A stretch of 20,452 nt of DNA, taken from positions 1 through 20,452 of the forward strand of contig CANPXA010000012.1 of assembly GCA_947585525.1 (NCBI GenBank), in the 5' to 3' direction. The notes under the pieces are model-generated. The model did not search any database, had not been told where the DNA came from, and saw nothing but the letters and a program-made list of their open reading frames with translations. This document shows positions 1 to 7,530 of this stretch, piece by piece; the first letter of the stretch is position 1, and every line of letters begins with the position of its first letter. Position numbers and translations under genes: made by a program. This DNA comes from an uncultured Akkermansia sp. (GTDB lineage Bacteria; Verrucomicrobiota; Verrucomicrobiia; Verrucomicrobiales; Akkermansiaceae).

Positions 1-1146
1 CTGCTCGAGCGGAGACCGGAGCTGTCGGAGCAGAAGGTTCTTGTGCTGCATGTGGGACCGGGTAACACGCGTCTGCTCCTTTTCGACCACGGACGCATCA
101 CTTACTACGCCAGTTATCGCATGGGGGCGCACCGCACCGGGGTGAGCATAGGAGACACCTCCTTCGGCGGTCCGGAGCATGAATGCAGCCTCGTTCGCGA
201 GCACATCCGCGGAGTGGTGGAGCAGCTTCACCACGATGCAGAAGAAGCCATCCCAACTCCCCCAGCCACCATGGTCGTGTACGGTCCGGACTTCCACCGC
301 ATCCACGCTCCGCTTTTCAGCGCCGACGATGTGAAGAGTACGGACCTCAGCCGGCTGGTGCAGCAGATAGCGGCGTTGCCGCAGGCGCAGCGCATGGAGC
401 GGTACGAAGAGGATTATGCGAACGTGGGATCCTTGTTGCCTTCGGCGGTGATTTTTCTTTCGGTGGCACAGGAGTTCGGGGTGGATACACTCCTCTTTCC
501 GCAGGAGGAATACAGCGGCGCTTTCCTGCGCAGTTTGTTACCTTCCCAAAAGGATGATTTTGCCTTGGAGCAGGAGGTGATTCACTTCTCGCTCTTGTTG
601 GCAAACCGCTACAGGGTGGATCGGGCGCACGCTCAACACGTGCGCAAATTGGCCATTTCACTCTTTGATCAATTGCAGTCGCTGCACGGGCTCAGTCGCC
701 ACGAGCGCCTGCTGCTGAAAGTGGCGGCCATCCTGCATGAAGTGGGCGCTTTCATCAACCCCAAGGCGCACCATCGTCACGGACAATACATCATCCTCAA
801 CTCGGAGATATTCGGTCTTTCGCGTAAGGATGTAGAGGTGATCGGTATGCTCGCGCGCTACCACCGTCACGGCTTCCCCACCACGGAGGATCGCTCGTAC
901 GCCGAATTGGACCAGGCAGCTCGTCTGCGTGTGCAGAAACTGGCCGCCATCTTACGTGTGGCGGATGCCATGGAACGCGCCCATTCTCACCGCATCTCCC
1001 AATTTTCCGTGCGTTTCAACAACCGCCGTCTCGAGTTGGTGGTGAGCGGGGTTCATGACCTTACGATTGAAAACCTCGCCCTGCGCTCCAAGGCAGATCT
1101 CTTTACCACCATTTTCGGCTACGACGTGCAGATGGTTCATGAATGA
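1..1146 (+). CDS. Ppx/GppA-family phosphatase-like protein, 5' end outside window
   Basis: The reading frame is open from base 1, so the gene starts upstream; 381 residues are visible. The family hydrolyses polyphosphate or pppGpp with an actin-like (ASKHA) fold followed by an HD-type helical domain. The visible start matches the middle of that fold: the strand-loop HVGPGNTR (bases 49-72) sits where the family has DIGGGSTE and is followed by the usual small strand and GAHRTG. The C-terminal HD-like domain (about residues 195-330) is well kept, with AAILHEVGAFIN, HRHGQYIILNS and ARYHRHG, as in E. coli Ppx. The family assignment is firm. Activity is doubtful because the Asp and Glu of the phosphate/metal loop are His and Arg here. 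rnd follows after 38 bases, so the two are probably co-transcribed. A GTG at 43 could act as a start, but it would cut into the fold, so I treat the gene as truncated by the window edge. Confidence 0.85.
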   Translation: MLERRPELSEQKVLVLHVGPGNTRLLLFDHGRITYYASYRMGAHRTGVSIGDTSFGGPEHECSLVREHIRGVVEQLHHDAEEAIPTPPATMVVYGPDFHRIHAPLFSADDVKSTDLSRLVQQIAALPQAQRMERYEEDYANVGSLLPSAVIFLSVAQEFGVDTLLFPQEEYSGAFLRSLLPSQKDDFALEQEVIHFSLLLANRYRVDRAHAQHVRKLAISLFDQLQSLHGLSRHERLLLKVAAILHEVGAFINPKAHHRHGQYIILNSEIFGLSRKDVEVIGMLARYHRHGFPTTEDRSYAELDQAARLRVQKLAAILRVADAMERAHSHRISQFSVRFNNRRLELVVSGVHDLTIENLALRSKADLFTTIFGYDVQMVHE

Positions 1147-1184
1147 GGTGAGGGGGCGCACGGGCTGAACGGAATGCATACAGG

Positions 1185-2252
1185 ATGATAACAGCGTATC
1201 AGGAATTGTTGGACTGGCAGAAGCGAGCTTCTCGGCAGAAACAGAGACGCGTTGTGCTGGATCTGGAGGCCGACAGCCTGCACCGGTATCGCGAAAGACT
1301 TTGCCTCATCCAGTATGCGGATGAACGGGGTGTAGAAATCATCGATCCTCTGGCATTGAACGAGGAGATGCAACCTTTCTGCGAGTGGCTCACGGGGGCG
1401 GAGGTTTGGATGCACGGCGCCGATTATGACATGAGTCTCCTGATGGGAGCCTACGGCGTGCTGCCCAAGCTGATTCTGGATACACAGGTTGCGGCGCGGT
1501 TGCTCGGACATGAGCAGTTCGGTCTTGCCGCTCTCGTGGAACATTACTTTGGCATCACCCTCAGTAAAAAAAATCAGAAGGCAGACTGGGGACGCCGCCC
1601 CATCTCGCCGGACATGGAACGTTACGCTCAGGACGACGTCATCTACATGTTGGACATGGCGGATCTCATGGTAGGGGAACTGCGCAGACTCGGTCGCTAC
1701 GACTGGTTTCTTGAGAGCTGTGAGTTTAACATGCTGCGTGCTCGTCAGCGCAAACATCTCACGCGCGCTCCGTGGCGCATCAAAGGAAGTGGAAAACTGG
1801 AACGTCGCGGATTAGCCGCCTTGCGGCAGCTCTGGCGTTGGCGCGAGATGGAGGCGGAATTCATCGACCGCCCTCCTTTCAAGGTGTGTCTCAACGAGGA
1901 CCTGTTGCGTTGGAGTGAGCAGATTCAGAATTTCAATCCGGTTACTCCCATGCCGCATGGTCCCTCTCCGCGGATAGCCCTCTTTCGTCGTGCCCTGCGC
2001 GAGATCTTCAGCATGGATGAGGAAGAGTATCCCCTCCTCCTCACACGCAAGCGCAAAACCTCCTCGCTGCACCCCGAATCTGCCATCGACAGCTTGATCG
2101 GAAAGAGGGATGCCATCGCCGCCGAATTGGGAATTGATCCTGCCCTTGTCGCCTCACGCGCCCAGCTTGAGCAGTCCTCCTTCACCCAATACGATGCTTC
2201 CCCCGAGGGGCTCATGCGCTGGCAACGCCGGTTGCTCGGTCTGCCGTGCTGA
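1185..2252 (+). CDS. rnd: Ribonuclease D (3'-5' exoribonuclease, DEDDy type)
   Basis: RNase D trims the 3' ends of tRNA and other small RNAs using two metal ions. All DEDDy residues are visible: D26 and E28 in LDLEADS (Exo I), D82 in HGADYDMSLL (Exo II), and Y147 and D151 in YAQDDVIYM (Exo III). The exonuclease domain covers about residues 20-185. An HRDC-like RNA-binding domain follows at about 205-290 (LRQLWRWREMEAEFIDRPPF) and then a second helical stretch. The length of 355 residues is normal for RNase D (about 370). The ATG at 1185 is the first start before the domain; no strong Shine-Dalgarno precedes it. The gene lies between the Ppx/GppA-like gene and rmuC on the same strand, with gaps of 38 and 67 bases. 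Confidence 0.93.
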   Translation: MITAYQELLDWQKRASRQKQRRVVLDLEADSLHRYRERLCLIQYADERGVEIIDPLALNEEMQPFCEWLTGAEVWMHGADYDMSLLMGAYGVLPKLILDTQVAARLLGHEQFGLAALVEHYFGITLSKKNQKADWGRRPISPDMERYAQDDVIYMLDMADLMVGELRRLGRYDWFLESCEFNMLRARQRKHLTRAPWRIKGSGKLERRGLAALRQLWRWREMEAEFIDRPPFKVCLNEDLLRWSEQIQNFNPVTPMPHGPSPRIALFRRALREIFSMDEEEYPLLLTRKRKTSSLHPESAIDSLIGKRDAIAAELGIDPALVASRAQLEQSSFTQYDASPEGLMRWQRRLLGLPC

Positions 2253-2319
2253 TGGTGAAGAACCGTCGTCAGAAACGAATGCGTTTGTTCCGATTTGCGG
2301 TTGATTTCCGCAGGGAAAG

Positions 2320-3576
2320 ATGATAGAAAGAGGCATGATAATGGAAATGATCAGCACGAGGGAGGGGATGGTGGTCGTGGCGGGGATGGTTCTTTTAGGG
2401 GCTCTCTTGTTGGGCTGGCTGATGGGAATGCTGTGTGCGCGACCGAGGAGGGCGAGGCTTGAGGCCGAGGTGAATTTCCTCGAGAGAGAAAAGGAGGGAA
2501 TGGCGCAACGTCTGGAGGAGATGCGCGCTCAGAGGGAGTCGGATAGCGGAGCCTTGAAAAATGCCTTTGAATCCCTCTCCGCCAAGTTGCTGGAAGAGAG
2601 TTCGAGCAAGTTGAAGACGACGAACAAGGAACAGATGGACGCTCTGCTCACGCCGCTGCATCGGCAGATAGAAAGCTTGGGTCGTTCGCTGCATGACTCG
2701 AACGTGACGCAGGCCGTGAACAAGAAAAGCTTTGAAGAGATCATCAAGCAGATGATGGAGAAGACGGACCTCCTCTCGACGGATGCGACGAATCTGGCGC
2801 GCGCGCTCAAAGGGGACTCGAAAGTGCAGGGCGATTGGGGTGAGCTCGTGCTGGAGAGGATGTTGGAGGAGTCCGGTCTGCGCCGCGATGAGGAGTACTA
2901 CGTGCAGGAAGATCACGTGGGGGAGGACGGCAAGCACTACAGACCGGACGTGGTGGTGCGTTTCCCGGACAAGCGTTGCGTGGTGATTGATTCCAAGGTC
3001 TCACTCACGGCGTACACGATGTACATGAGCACGCAGGATGACGCGCAGAGACAGAAGTACCTCGCGGATCACGTGGCATCTGTGCGCCATCACATTGAGG
3101 AACTGTGGGAAAAAGATTACAGCGGAATCGTCAAGGAGAGCGTGGGGTATGTGCTGATGTTCATTCCGAACGAGGCTTCGTACATAGCGGCGTTGCAGAT
3201 GCGTCCGGATCTGCCGATGGAGGGGTACAAGAAGCGCGTTCTGCTCATCAGTCCGTCGAATTTGATCATGGCGCTCCAGCTCGTGTACCACCTCTGGCAG
3301 AAGGAGAGACAGACGCGCAACGTGGAATCCATCTTCAAGAAAGCGTCGGCTATTTATGACAAGGCCGCTCTGGTACAGGAGAGCTTTGAGGAAATAGGTA
3401 AACACTTGGACAAGGCAGCCGAGGCGTATCGCCAAGCGCAGGACCGCTTCAACGCCGGCAAGGGCAACTTCGCCCGCCAGCTCGAGGATCTCCGCACCAT
3501 GGGCGTCTCGCCGAACAAAAACCTCAAGCTCGCAGATGATCAAGCCGAGCTCGACCTCGAGACGCAGGATGCGTAA
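2320..3576 (+). CDS. rmuC: RmuC-family DNA recombination protein
   Basis: RmuC is a nuclease-fold protein linked in E. coli to limiting inversions at short inverted repeats; its biochemical activity is poorly defined. The protein has an N-terminal membrane helix (about residues 17-39), a charged helical and probably coiled-coil region (about 45-135), and the RmuC domain (about 140-390). Family signatures include VVIDSKVSLTAYTMYM (D224 region), FIPNEASYIAALQ and ISPSNLIMALQLVYHLWQ. The length of 418 residues is close to the family norm. The start is uncertain. ATG codons lie at 2320, 2335 and 2341; the one at 2341 has AGAGG seven bases upstream and still keeps the whole membrane helix. The gene converges on sufD with only 9 bases between the stop codons. 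Confidence 0.93.
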   Translation: MIERGMIMEMISTREGMVVVAGMVLLGALLLGWLMGMLCARPRRARLEAEVNFLEREKEGMAQRLEEMRAQRESDSGALKNAFESLSAKLLEESSSKLKTTNKEQMDALLTPLHRQIESLGRSLHDSNVTQAVNKKSFEEIIKQMMEKTDLLSTDATNLARALKGDSKVQGDWGELVLERMLEESGLRRDEEYYVQEDHVGEDGKHYRPDVVVRFPDKRCVVIDSKVSLTAYTMYMSTQDDAQRQKYLADHVASVRHHIEELWEKDYSGIVKESVGYVLMFIPNEASYIAALQMRPDLPMEGYKKRVLLISPSNLIMALQLVYHLWQKERQTRNVESIFKKASAIYDKAALVQESFEEIGKHLDKAAEAYRQAQDRFNAGKGNFARQLEDLRTMGVSPNKNLKLADDQAELDLETQDA

Positions 3577-3585
3577 TTGACCGGA

Positions 3586-4635
3586 TCACGCCTGGTTGAA
3601 GAGGGAGTGAACCTCCGCAAGAAAGGCGTCGGCCAGCATGGCGCGCGCTTCGGTCTCGTCGATGCCGCGTGAGAGCAGGTAGAAAAGTTGCTCCGGGTCG
3701 ATGGGTGCGCTCGCCGAACCGTGCGAGCAGCGGACGCGGTCAGCGAGGATTTCCAGCCCGGGGAGGGAATGTACCGTGGCGTTCGGACTGAGGAGGAGGT
3801 TGAGGTTGGAGAGGTAGGAGTCCGACTCATGTGCGTCGGGCTGCACACGGATGTTGCCGCCGAAGATGGCGGTGGCGTCGGCATCCACGATATTTTTGTA
3901 GAGGAGCCGACTCTTGGCGCCGGGTGAGGTATGGAGCTGGCGCGTGCGTTGGTCGAGCCATTCGCCGCCGTTCAGACGGTTGGCGGAGAGGAGAAGGAGG
4001 TCTGCTGCGGGAGCGGAGAGGAGAGCCGTTGTTTCCTCGCGTGCCCAGAGGTGATGGTTGTACGTGGTGAGTTGTCGGACGCATGAGTTCTCCGCGCAGG
4101 AGATGCGGGAGATGTTCAGCGCGCGAGAGGACCCGGAGCCGAGCTCGCGCAGCTCGAGTCGCAGCGTGGCTCCGGAGTGCACCGTGTAGGAGCGCAGGGC
4201 GACCAGTGCCGAGTCCCGGGTGTGCTCGTGTTCTTCAATGATGTGGACGTGCGCACCGGGAAGAACTTCCACGTGGATGCCCTCGCAGGTGAGCGTTCGG
4301 GCTGCACAGCGGATACGGATGGGGTGTTCTTCGGCATCGGTATTCTCCGGGATGCGCAGGACAAGGGTGGCGCTCAGGCGCTGCAGGGCGAGACCCTCGA
4401 TGAACCCGGAACCAATGGAGACTCCGCCGAAAGCATCCTGCGGCAGCTGAGGACAAATCCAATCCGTCGGGGCATCGCAGGAAAGCAGGTCGGTATCGTC
4501 TGCCGCCTCCGTTGAAGTGAGGCGGGCGATAAGATCCCGCGCGAAGGATTGGGGACGCTCGAAGCGCCAATCTTCGTTGAGTCGGTCCGGCGGGGTAATC
4601 GCCGCTGCCGGAAGATGTTGGCGAGTGGCGCTCAT
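3586..4635 (-). CDS. sufD: Fe-S cluster assembly protein SufD
   Basis: SufD pairs with SufB and two SufC subunits to form the SufBC2D scaffold that builds Fe-S clusters in the cytoplasm. The C-terminal half has the SufB/SufD beta-helix pattern and the diagnostic end LEILADRVRCSHGSA...LFYLLSRGI, with C303 and H305; the matching His in E. coli SufD is functionally important. The N-terminal part (NEDWRFERPQSF) fits the helical lead-in. At 349 residues it is shorter than E. coli SufD (about 420), mainly in the N-terminal half. Its ATG overlaps the sufB stop by 4 bases (ATGA), which indicates translational coupling. No sufS or sufE/sufU follows, because the next gene (rmuC) is convergent. Confidence 0.93.
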   Translation of the reverse strand: MSATRQHLPAAAITPPDRLNEDWRFERPQSFARDLIARLTSTEAADDTDLLSCDAPTDWICPQLPQDAFGGVSIGSGFIEGLALQRLSATLVLRIPENTDAEEHPIRIRCAARTLTCEGIHVEVLPGAHVHIIEEHEHTRDSALVALRSYTVHSGATLRLELRELGSGSSRALNISRISCAENSCVRQLTTYNHHLWAREETTALLSAPAADLLLLSANRLNGGEWLDQRTRQLHTSPGAKSRLLYKNIVDADATAIFGGNIRVQPDAHESDSYLSNLNLLLSPNATVHSLPGLEILADRVRCSHGSASAPIDPEQLFYLLSRGIDETEARAMLADAFLAEVHSLFNQA

Positions 4636-6044
4636 CCTACGGAGTCCTCCATTTCTAAGTCGATGAGGCGACGGAGCTCCACGGAGTACTCCATGGGGAA
4701 CTCGTTGACCAGGTCGTTGATAAAGCCGTTCACAGCGAGACTCATGGCCTGCGCCCTCGTGAGTCCGCGCTGCTGCATGTAGAAGAGCATCTCCTCGTCC
4801 ACCTGGGAAACGGATGCCTCATGCTGCACGGCGGTGGAATCGCCATGCACGGTGATGGCGGGGTAGGTGTCCGTGCGGCTGTGGGAGTGCAGCAGTAGGG
4901 CATCGCATTCCGTGTGGTTGCGGCAGTTGCCCATCCCCGGCAACACATTCACCTCGCCGCGGTAGCTTGCGCGTCCCTTGCCGATGGAAATCGACTTCGC
5001 GATGATGTTGGATGTCGTGTGGGGGGCGGCGTGGATCATGCGGGCGCCGGTGTCCTGCAACTGACCGTCACGCGCGATGGAAATGCTCACCACCTCGCCG
5101 CGGGCGTGCGCACCGCGCAGCAGAACAGCCGGGTACTTCATGGTGACGCCGGAGCCGATGTTGCAGTCGATCCAGCGGATCTGCGCGCCCTCCATGGCGA
5201 GACCGCGTTGGATAACCAGGTTGTACACGTTTTGCGCCCAATTTTGCACGGTGACGTACTGGATTTTAGCGCCGGGGAGAGCGACGAGTTCAACCACGCC
5301 GGAGTGGAGGGTGGCGGTGTCGTATTTCGGTGCGGTGCAGCCCTCCATGTACATGAGCTCGGCTCCCTCGTCCGCGATGATGAGAGTGCGTTCGAACTGT
5401 CCGAGACTCTCGGAATTGATGCGGAAGTAAGCCTGCAGCGGCTGGGCGAGTTTCACCCCCTTCGGCACGTAGATGAAGGAACCTCCGGAGAATGCGGCGT
5501 GGTTGAGCGCGGAAAACTTGTTGTCTCCCATTGGGATGACCTTGCCGAACCACGGACGAAAGATGGCTTCATGACGAGTGAGCGCTTCTGTTGAGTTGGT
5601 GAAGATCACTCCCTTGGCGGAGAGCTCGGCGCGCATGTTGTTGTACGCCGTTTCCGAATCGTACTGGGCATCCACGCCGGCGAGGAAGGCGCGCTCCTGC
5701 TCCGGAACGCCGAGCCGCTCGAAGGTGCGCTTCACCTCGTCCGGCACATCCTCCCACCGGCGTTGCGGAGTCGTAGTCTGCGCGAGGTAGTACCGGATGC
5801 GCTCGAAATCCAGTCCGGCGATTTCCTGAGGCGCCCAGTGCATGGGCATGGGCATCTCGCGGAATTTCTTGAGCGCCGACTTGCGAAACTCGCGCAGCCA
5901 GGACGGTTCTCCCTTGGCATCGCTGATGTAGTCGATGGTGGCCTCCGTCAGCCCATAGCCGGCATCCAGGGCGTTGTTCTCCGGAAAGGAAAAATCGCCG
6001 CGGGTGTCGCGTGGGGGAAGTTGACGCTGAAGCTCATTGCTCAT
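4632..6044 (-). CDS. sufB: Fe-S cluster assembly protein SufB
   Basis: SufB is the core scaffold subunit on which a nascent Fe-S cluster forms within SufBC2D. The 470-residue length is typical. Highly conserved blocks are visible: FTNSTEALTRHE, GGSFIYVPKGVKL, MEGCTAPKY and the C-terminal RNHTECDALLL. C380 and E409 (in QHEASVSQ) match the SufD-facing Cys and Glu that E. coli SufB needs for cluster formation. The catalytic apparatus therefore looks complete, unlike that of the partner SufC. The ATG at 6044 overlaps the end of sufC by 11 bases, and the next gene, sufD, overlaps by 4 bases, so the three genes are certainly one transcription unit. Confidence 0.97.
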   Translation of the reverse strand: MSNELQRQLPPRDTRGDFSFPENNALDAGYGLTEATIDYISDAKGEPSWLREFRKSALKKFREMPMPMHWAPQEIAGLDFERIRYYLAQTTTPQRRWEDVPDEVKRTFERLGVPEQERAFLAGVDAQYDSETAYNNMRAELSAKGVIFTNSTEALTRHEAIFRPWFGKVIPMGDNKFSALNHAAFSGGSFIYVPKGVKLAQPLQAYFRINSESLGQFERTLIIADEGAELMYMEGCTAPKYDTATLHSGVVELVALPGAKIQYVTVQNWAQNVYNLVIQRGLAMEGAQIRWIDCNIGSGVTMKYPAVLLRGAHARGEVVSISIARDGQLQDTGARMIHAAPHTTSNIIAKSISIGKGRASYRGEVNVLPGMGNCRNHTECDALLLHSHSRTDTYPAITVHGDSTAVQHEASVSQVDEEMLFYMQQRGLTRAQAMSLAVNGFINDLVNEFPMEYSVELRRLIDLEMEDSVG

Positions 6045-6780
6045 TTTTCAGGAAGTCAAAACCGTGCTCCTCAATGTAATCGACCAGGTCGCGTCCCCCC
6101 GTCCTCACGATGCGACCGCGAGAGAATATGTGAACGACGTCCGGGATGATGTAGTCGAGCAGCCGCTTGTAATGCGTGATGATGAGGAAACTACGGAAGG
6201 GTGCTCGCATGGCGTTCACCCCGTCGGATACGATGCGCAGGGCATCCACATCCAGTCCGCTGTCGGTCTCATCCAGGATGGCGTACTTGGGCTCCAACAT
6301 GAGCATCTGCAGCACGTCGTTGCGCTTCTTTTCGCCGCCGGAAAAGCCCTCGTTGACGGAGCGCGCTGTCATCTTGGCATCCATGCCGAGCTGTTGCATC
6401 CGGGCGCGCAGTTGCTTGTAAAAAGCGACGACATCGGGTTCCTCGCCTTGGGGGAGACGAGCTTTCAGAGCGGCACGCAGGAAGTTGGCGTTGCTCACGC
6501 CGGGAACCTCCGCCGGGTACTGAAAAGCGAGGAAGAGACCGGCACGGCTGCGTTCGTCCACGCTCATGGCAAAGAGGTCCTGCCCATCCAGCTCGGCGCT
6601 GCCCTCGGTGACTTCGTAGTCGGGGTGTCCGCAAAGGACTTTGGAAAGGGTGCGCTTGCCGGAGCCGTTGGGACCCATGACGGCGTGGACTTCGCCGGCG
6701 GGGAGTTCCAGGTCAACACCGCGCAAAATTTCCGCCCCGTCCTTGACACGCGCGTGGAGGTTTCGGATGATGAGGCTCAT
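6034..6780 (-). CDS. sufC: Fe-S cluster assembly ATPase SufC, with altered Walker A
   Basis: SufC is the ABC-type ATPase that drives conformational change in SufBC2D. The 248 residues show the full ABC order: Walker A MGPNGSGKRTLSKVLCG (K42), Q-loop FLAFQYP, signature GFSGGEKKRND, Walker B YAILDETDSGLDVDAL and H-loop IITHY. SufC-specific features such as FSGGEKKRNDVLQM leave no doubt about identity. The oddity is residue 43: Arg (CGC on the coding strand, bases 6654-6652) stands where the family has Ser, the Mg2+-coordinating residue of GKS/T. One base (AGC to CGC) explains it. purQ ends 32 bases upstream on the same strand, and no Shine-Dalgarno is apparent before the ATG. Confidence 0.97.
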   Translation of the reverse strand: MSLIIRNLHARVKDGAEILRGVDLELPAGEVHAVMGPNGSGKRTLSKVLCGHPDYEVTEGSAELDGQDLFAMSVDERSRAGLFLAFQYPAEVPGVSNANFLRAALKARLPQGEEPDVVAFYKQLRARMQQLGMDAKMTARSVNEGFSGGEKKRNDVLQMLMLEPKYAILDETDSGLDVDALRIVSDGVNAMRAPFRSFLIITHYKRLLDYIIPDVVHIFSRGRIVRTGGRDLVDYIEEHGFDFLKNEQ

Positions 6781-6812
6781 AGCAGAAAGCAGTGGGTTGC
6801 CGGGCAGCGGTA

Positions 6813-7520
6813 TTATTTCAGCGCATCAAAGGCTCCCTTGAAGAAGTAGTAGCCCCAGCCCCAATCCGGGTCGTCGCTCCAGTCCGGGTCGTAATGGTGC
6901 CGCGGACGCAGGAAGCGCTCCGGGTGCGGCATGAGCCCCATGGCGCGACCGGAGGGGTCCTGGAGACCGGCGATGCGCAGCTCGGATCCGTTGTGGTTAT
7001 CCGCGTATTGGAGGGCGACGCAACCGTTGTCGAGGTATTTTTGGGCATCGCCGGGTTCGCAGACGAGTCGTCCCTCGGCGTGGGCGGAGGGCAGTTCAAA
7101 TTCCTGTGGGAGGTACTGAGTGAAGGGACAGGTGGAAGAGACCTTCACGAGGCGATCCCACATACACTCAAAGCGCTCGGATTTGTTCCAGATGAGAGAA
7201 GCGTGCGGGAGGATGCCGAGCTTCGTGAGAATCTGGAACCCATTGCAGATGCCGAAGAGGAAACCGCCGTCGGCGTGGTGCTTTTGCAGGGCGTCGCCGA
7301 GGAAGCGTTCCGTCTCCAACTGAGCGAGGCGTCCGCTCATCACGTAGTCCCCGTAGGAGAAGCCACCGGAAAAGACGACCAGTTGCGCTTTTTTTACATG
7401 AGCCGGCGTGGCGGTGGCGATGGGTTGCACCTGCGTGGAAAAGCCGGCGGCGCAGAGTGCGCGCTCCGTCTCTACGTCGCAGTTCGTTCCGGGGTATTTA
7501 AGCAAGAGTGCGTGAGGCAT
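6813..7520 (-). CDS. purQ: Phosphoribosylformylglycinamidine synthase, glutaminase subunit PurQ
   Basis: PurQ hydrolyses glutamine and passes ammonia to PurL for conversion of FGAR to FGAM, the fourth step of purine synthesis. It is a class I glutamine amidotransferase: the nucleophile is C92 in FGICNGFQIL, and the His/Glu of the triad lie in LMPHPERFL near the C-terminus. The start region ALLLKYPGTNCDVET is typical. I chose the ATG at 7520 (235 residues). A TTG three codons upstream (7529) is also open, but it sits almost on the purL stop at 7531. The gap to purL is 10 bases. The gene is the last of the pur block, before sufC. Confidence 0.96.
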   Translation of the reverse strand: MPHALLLKYPGTNCDVETERALCAAGFSTQVQPIATATPAHVKKAQLVVFSGGFSYGDYVMSGRLAQLETERFLGDALQKHHADGGFLFGICNGFQILTKLGILPHASLIWNKSERFECMWDRLVKVSSTCPFTQYLPQEFELPSAHAEGRLVCEPGDAQKYLDNGCVALQYADNHNGSELRIAGLQDPSGRAMGLMPHPERFLRPRHHYDPDWSDDPDWGWGYYFFKGAFDALK

Positions 7521-7530
7521 GGCGTGCAAA

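Noticed and set aside
2277..2315. A possible fourth copy of the two-hairpin repeat before rmuC (AATGCGTTTG, then CGATTTGCGG)
   Set aside because: It has a TGCGG/CCGCA hairpin and some similarity to copy 2 but lacks the GCGCGC hairpin; the match is too weak to separate from chance.
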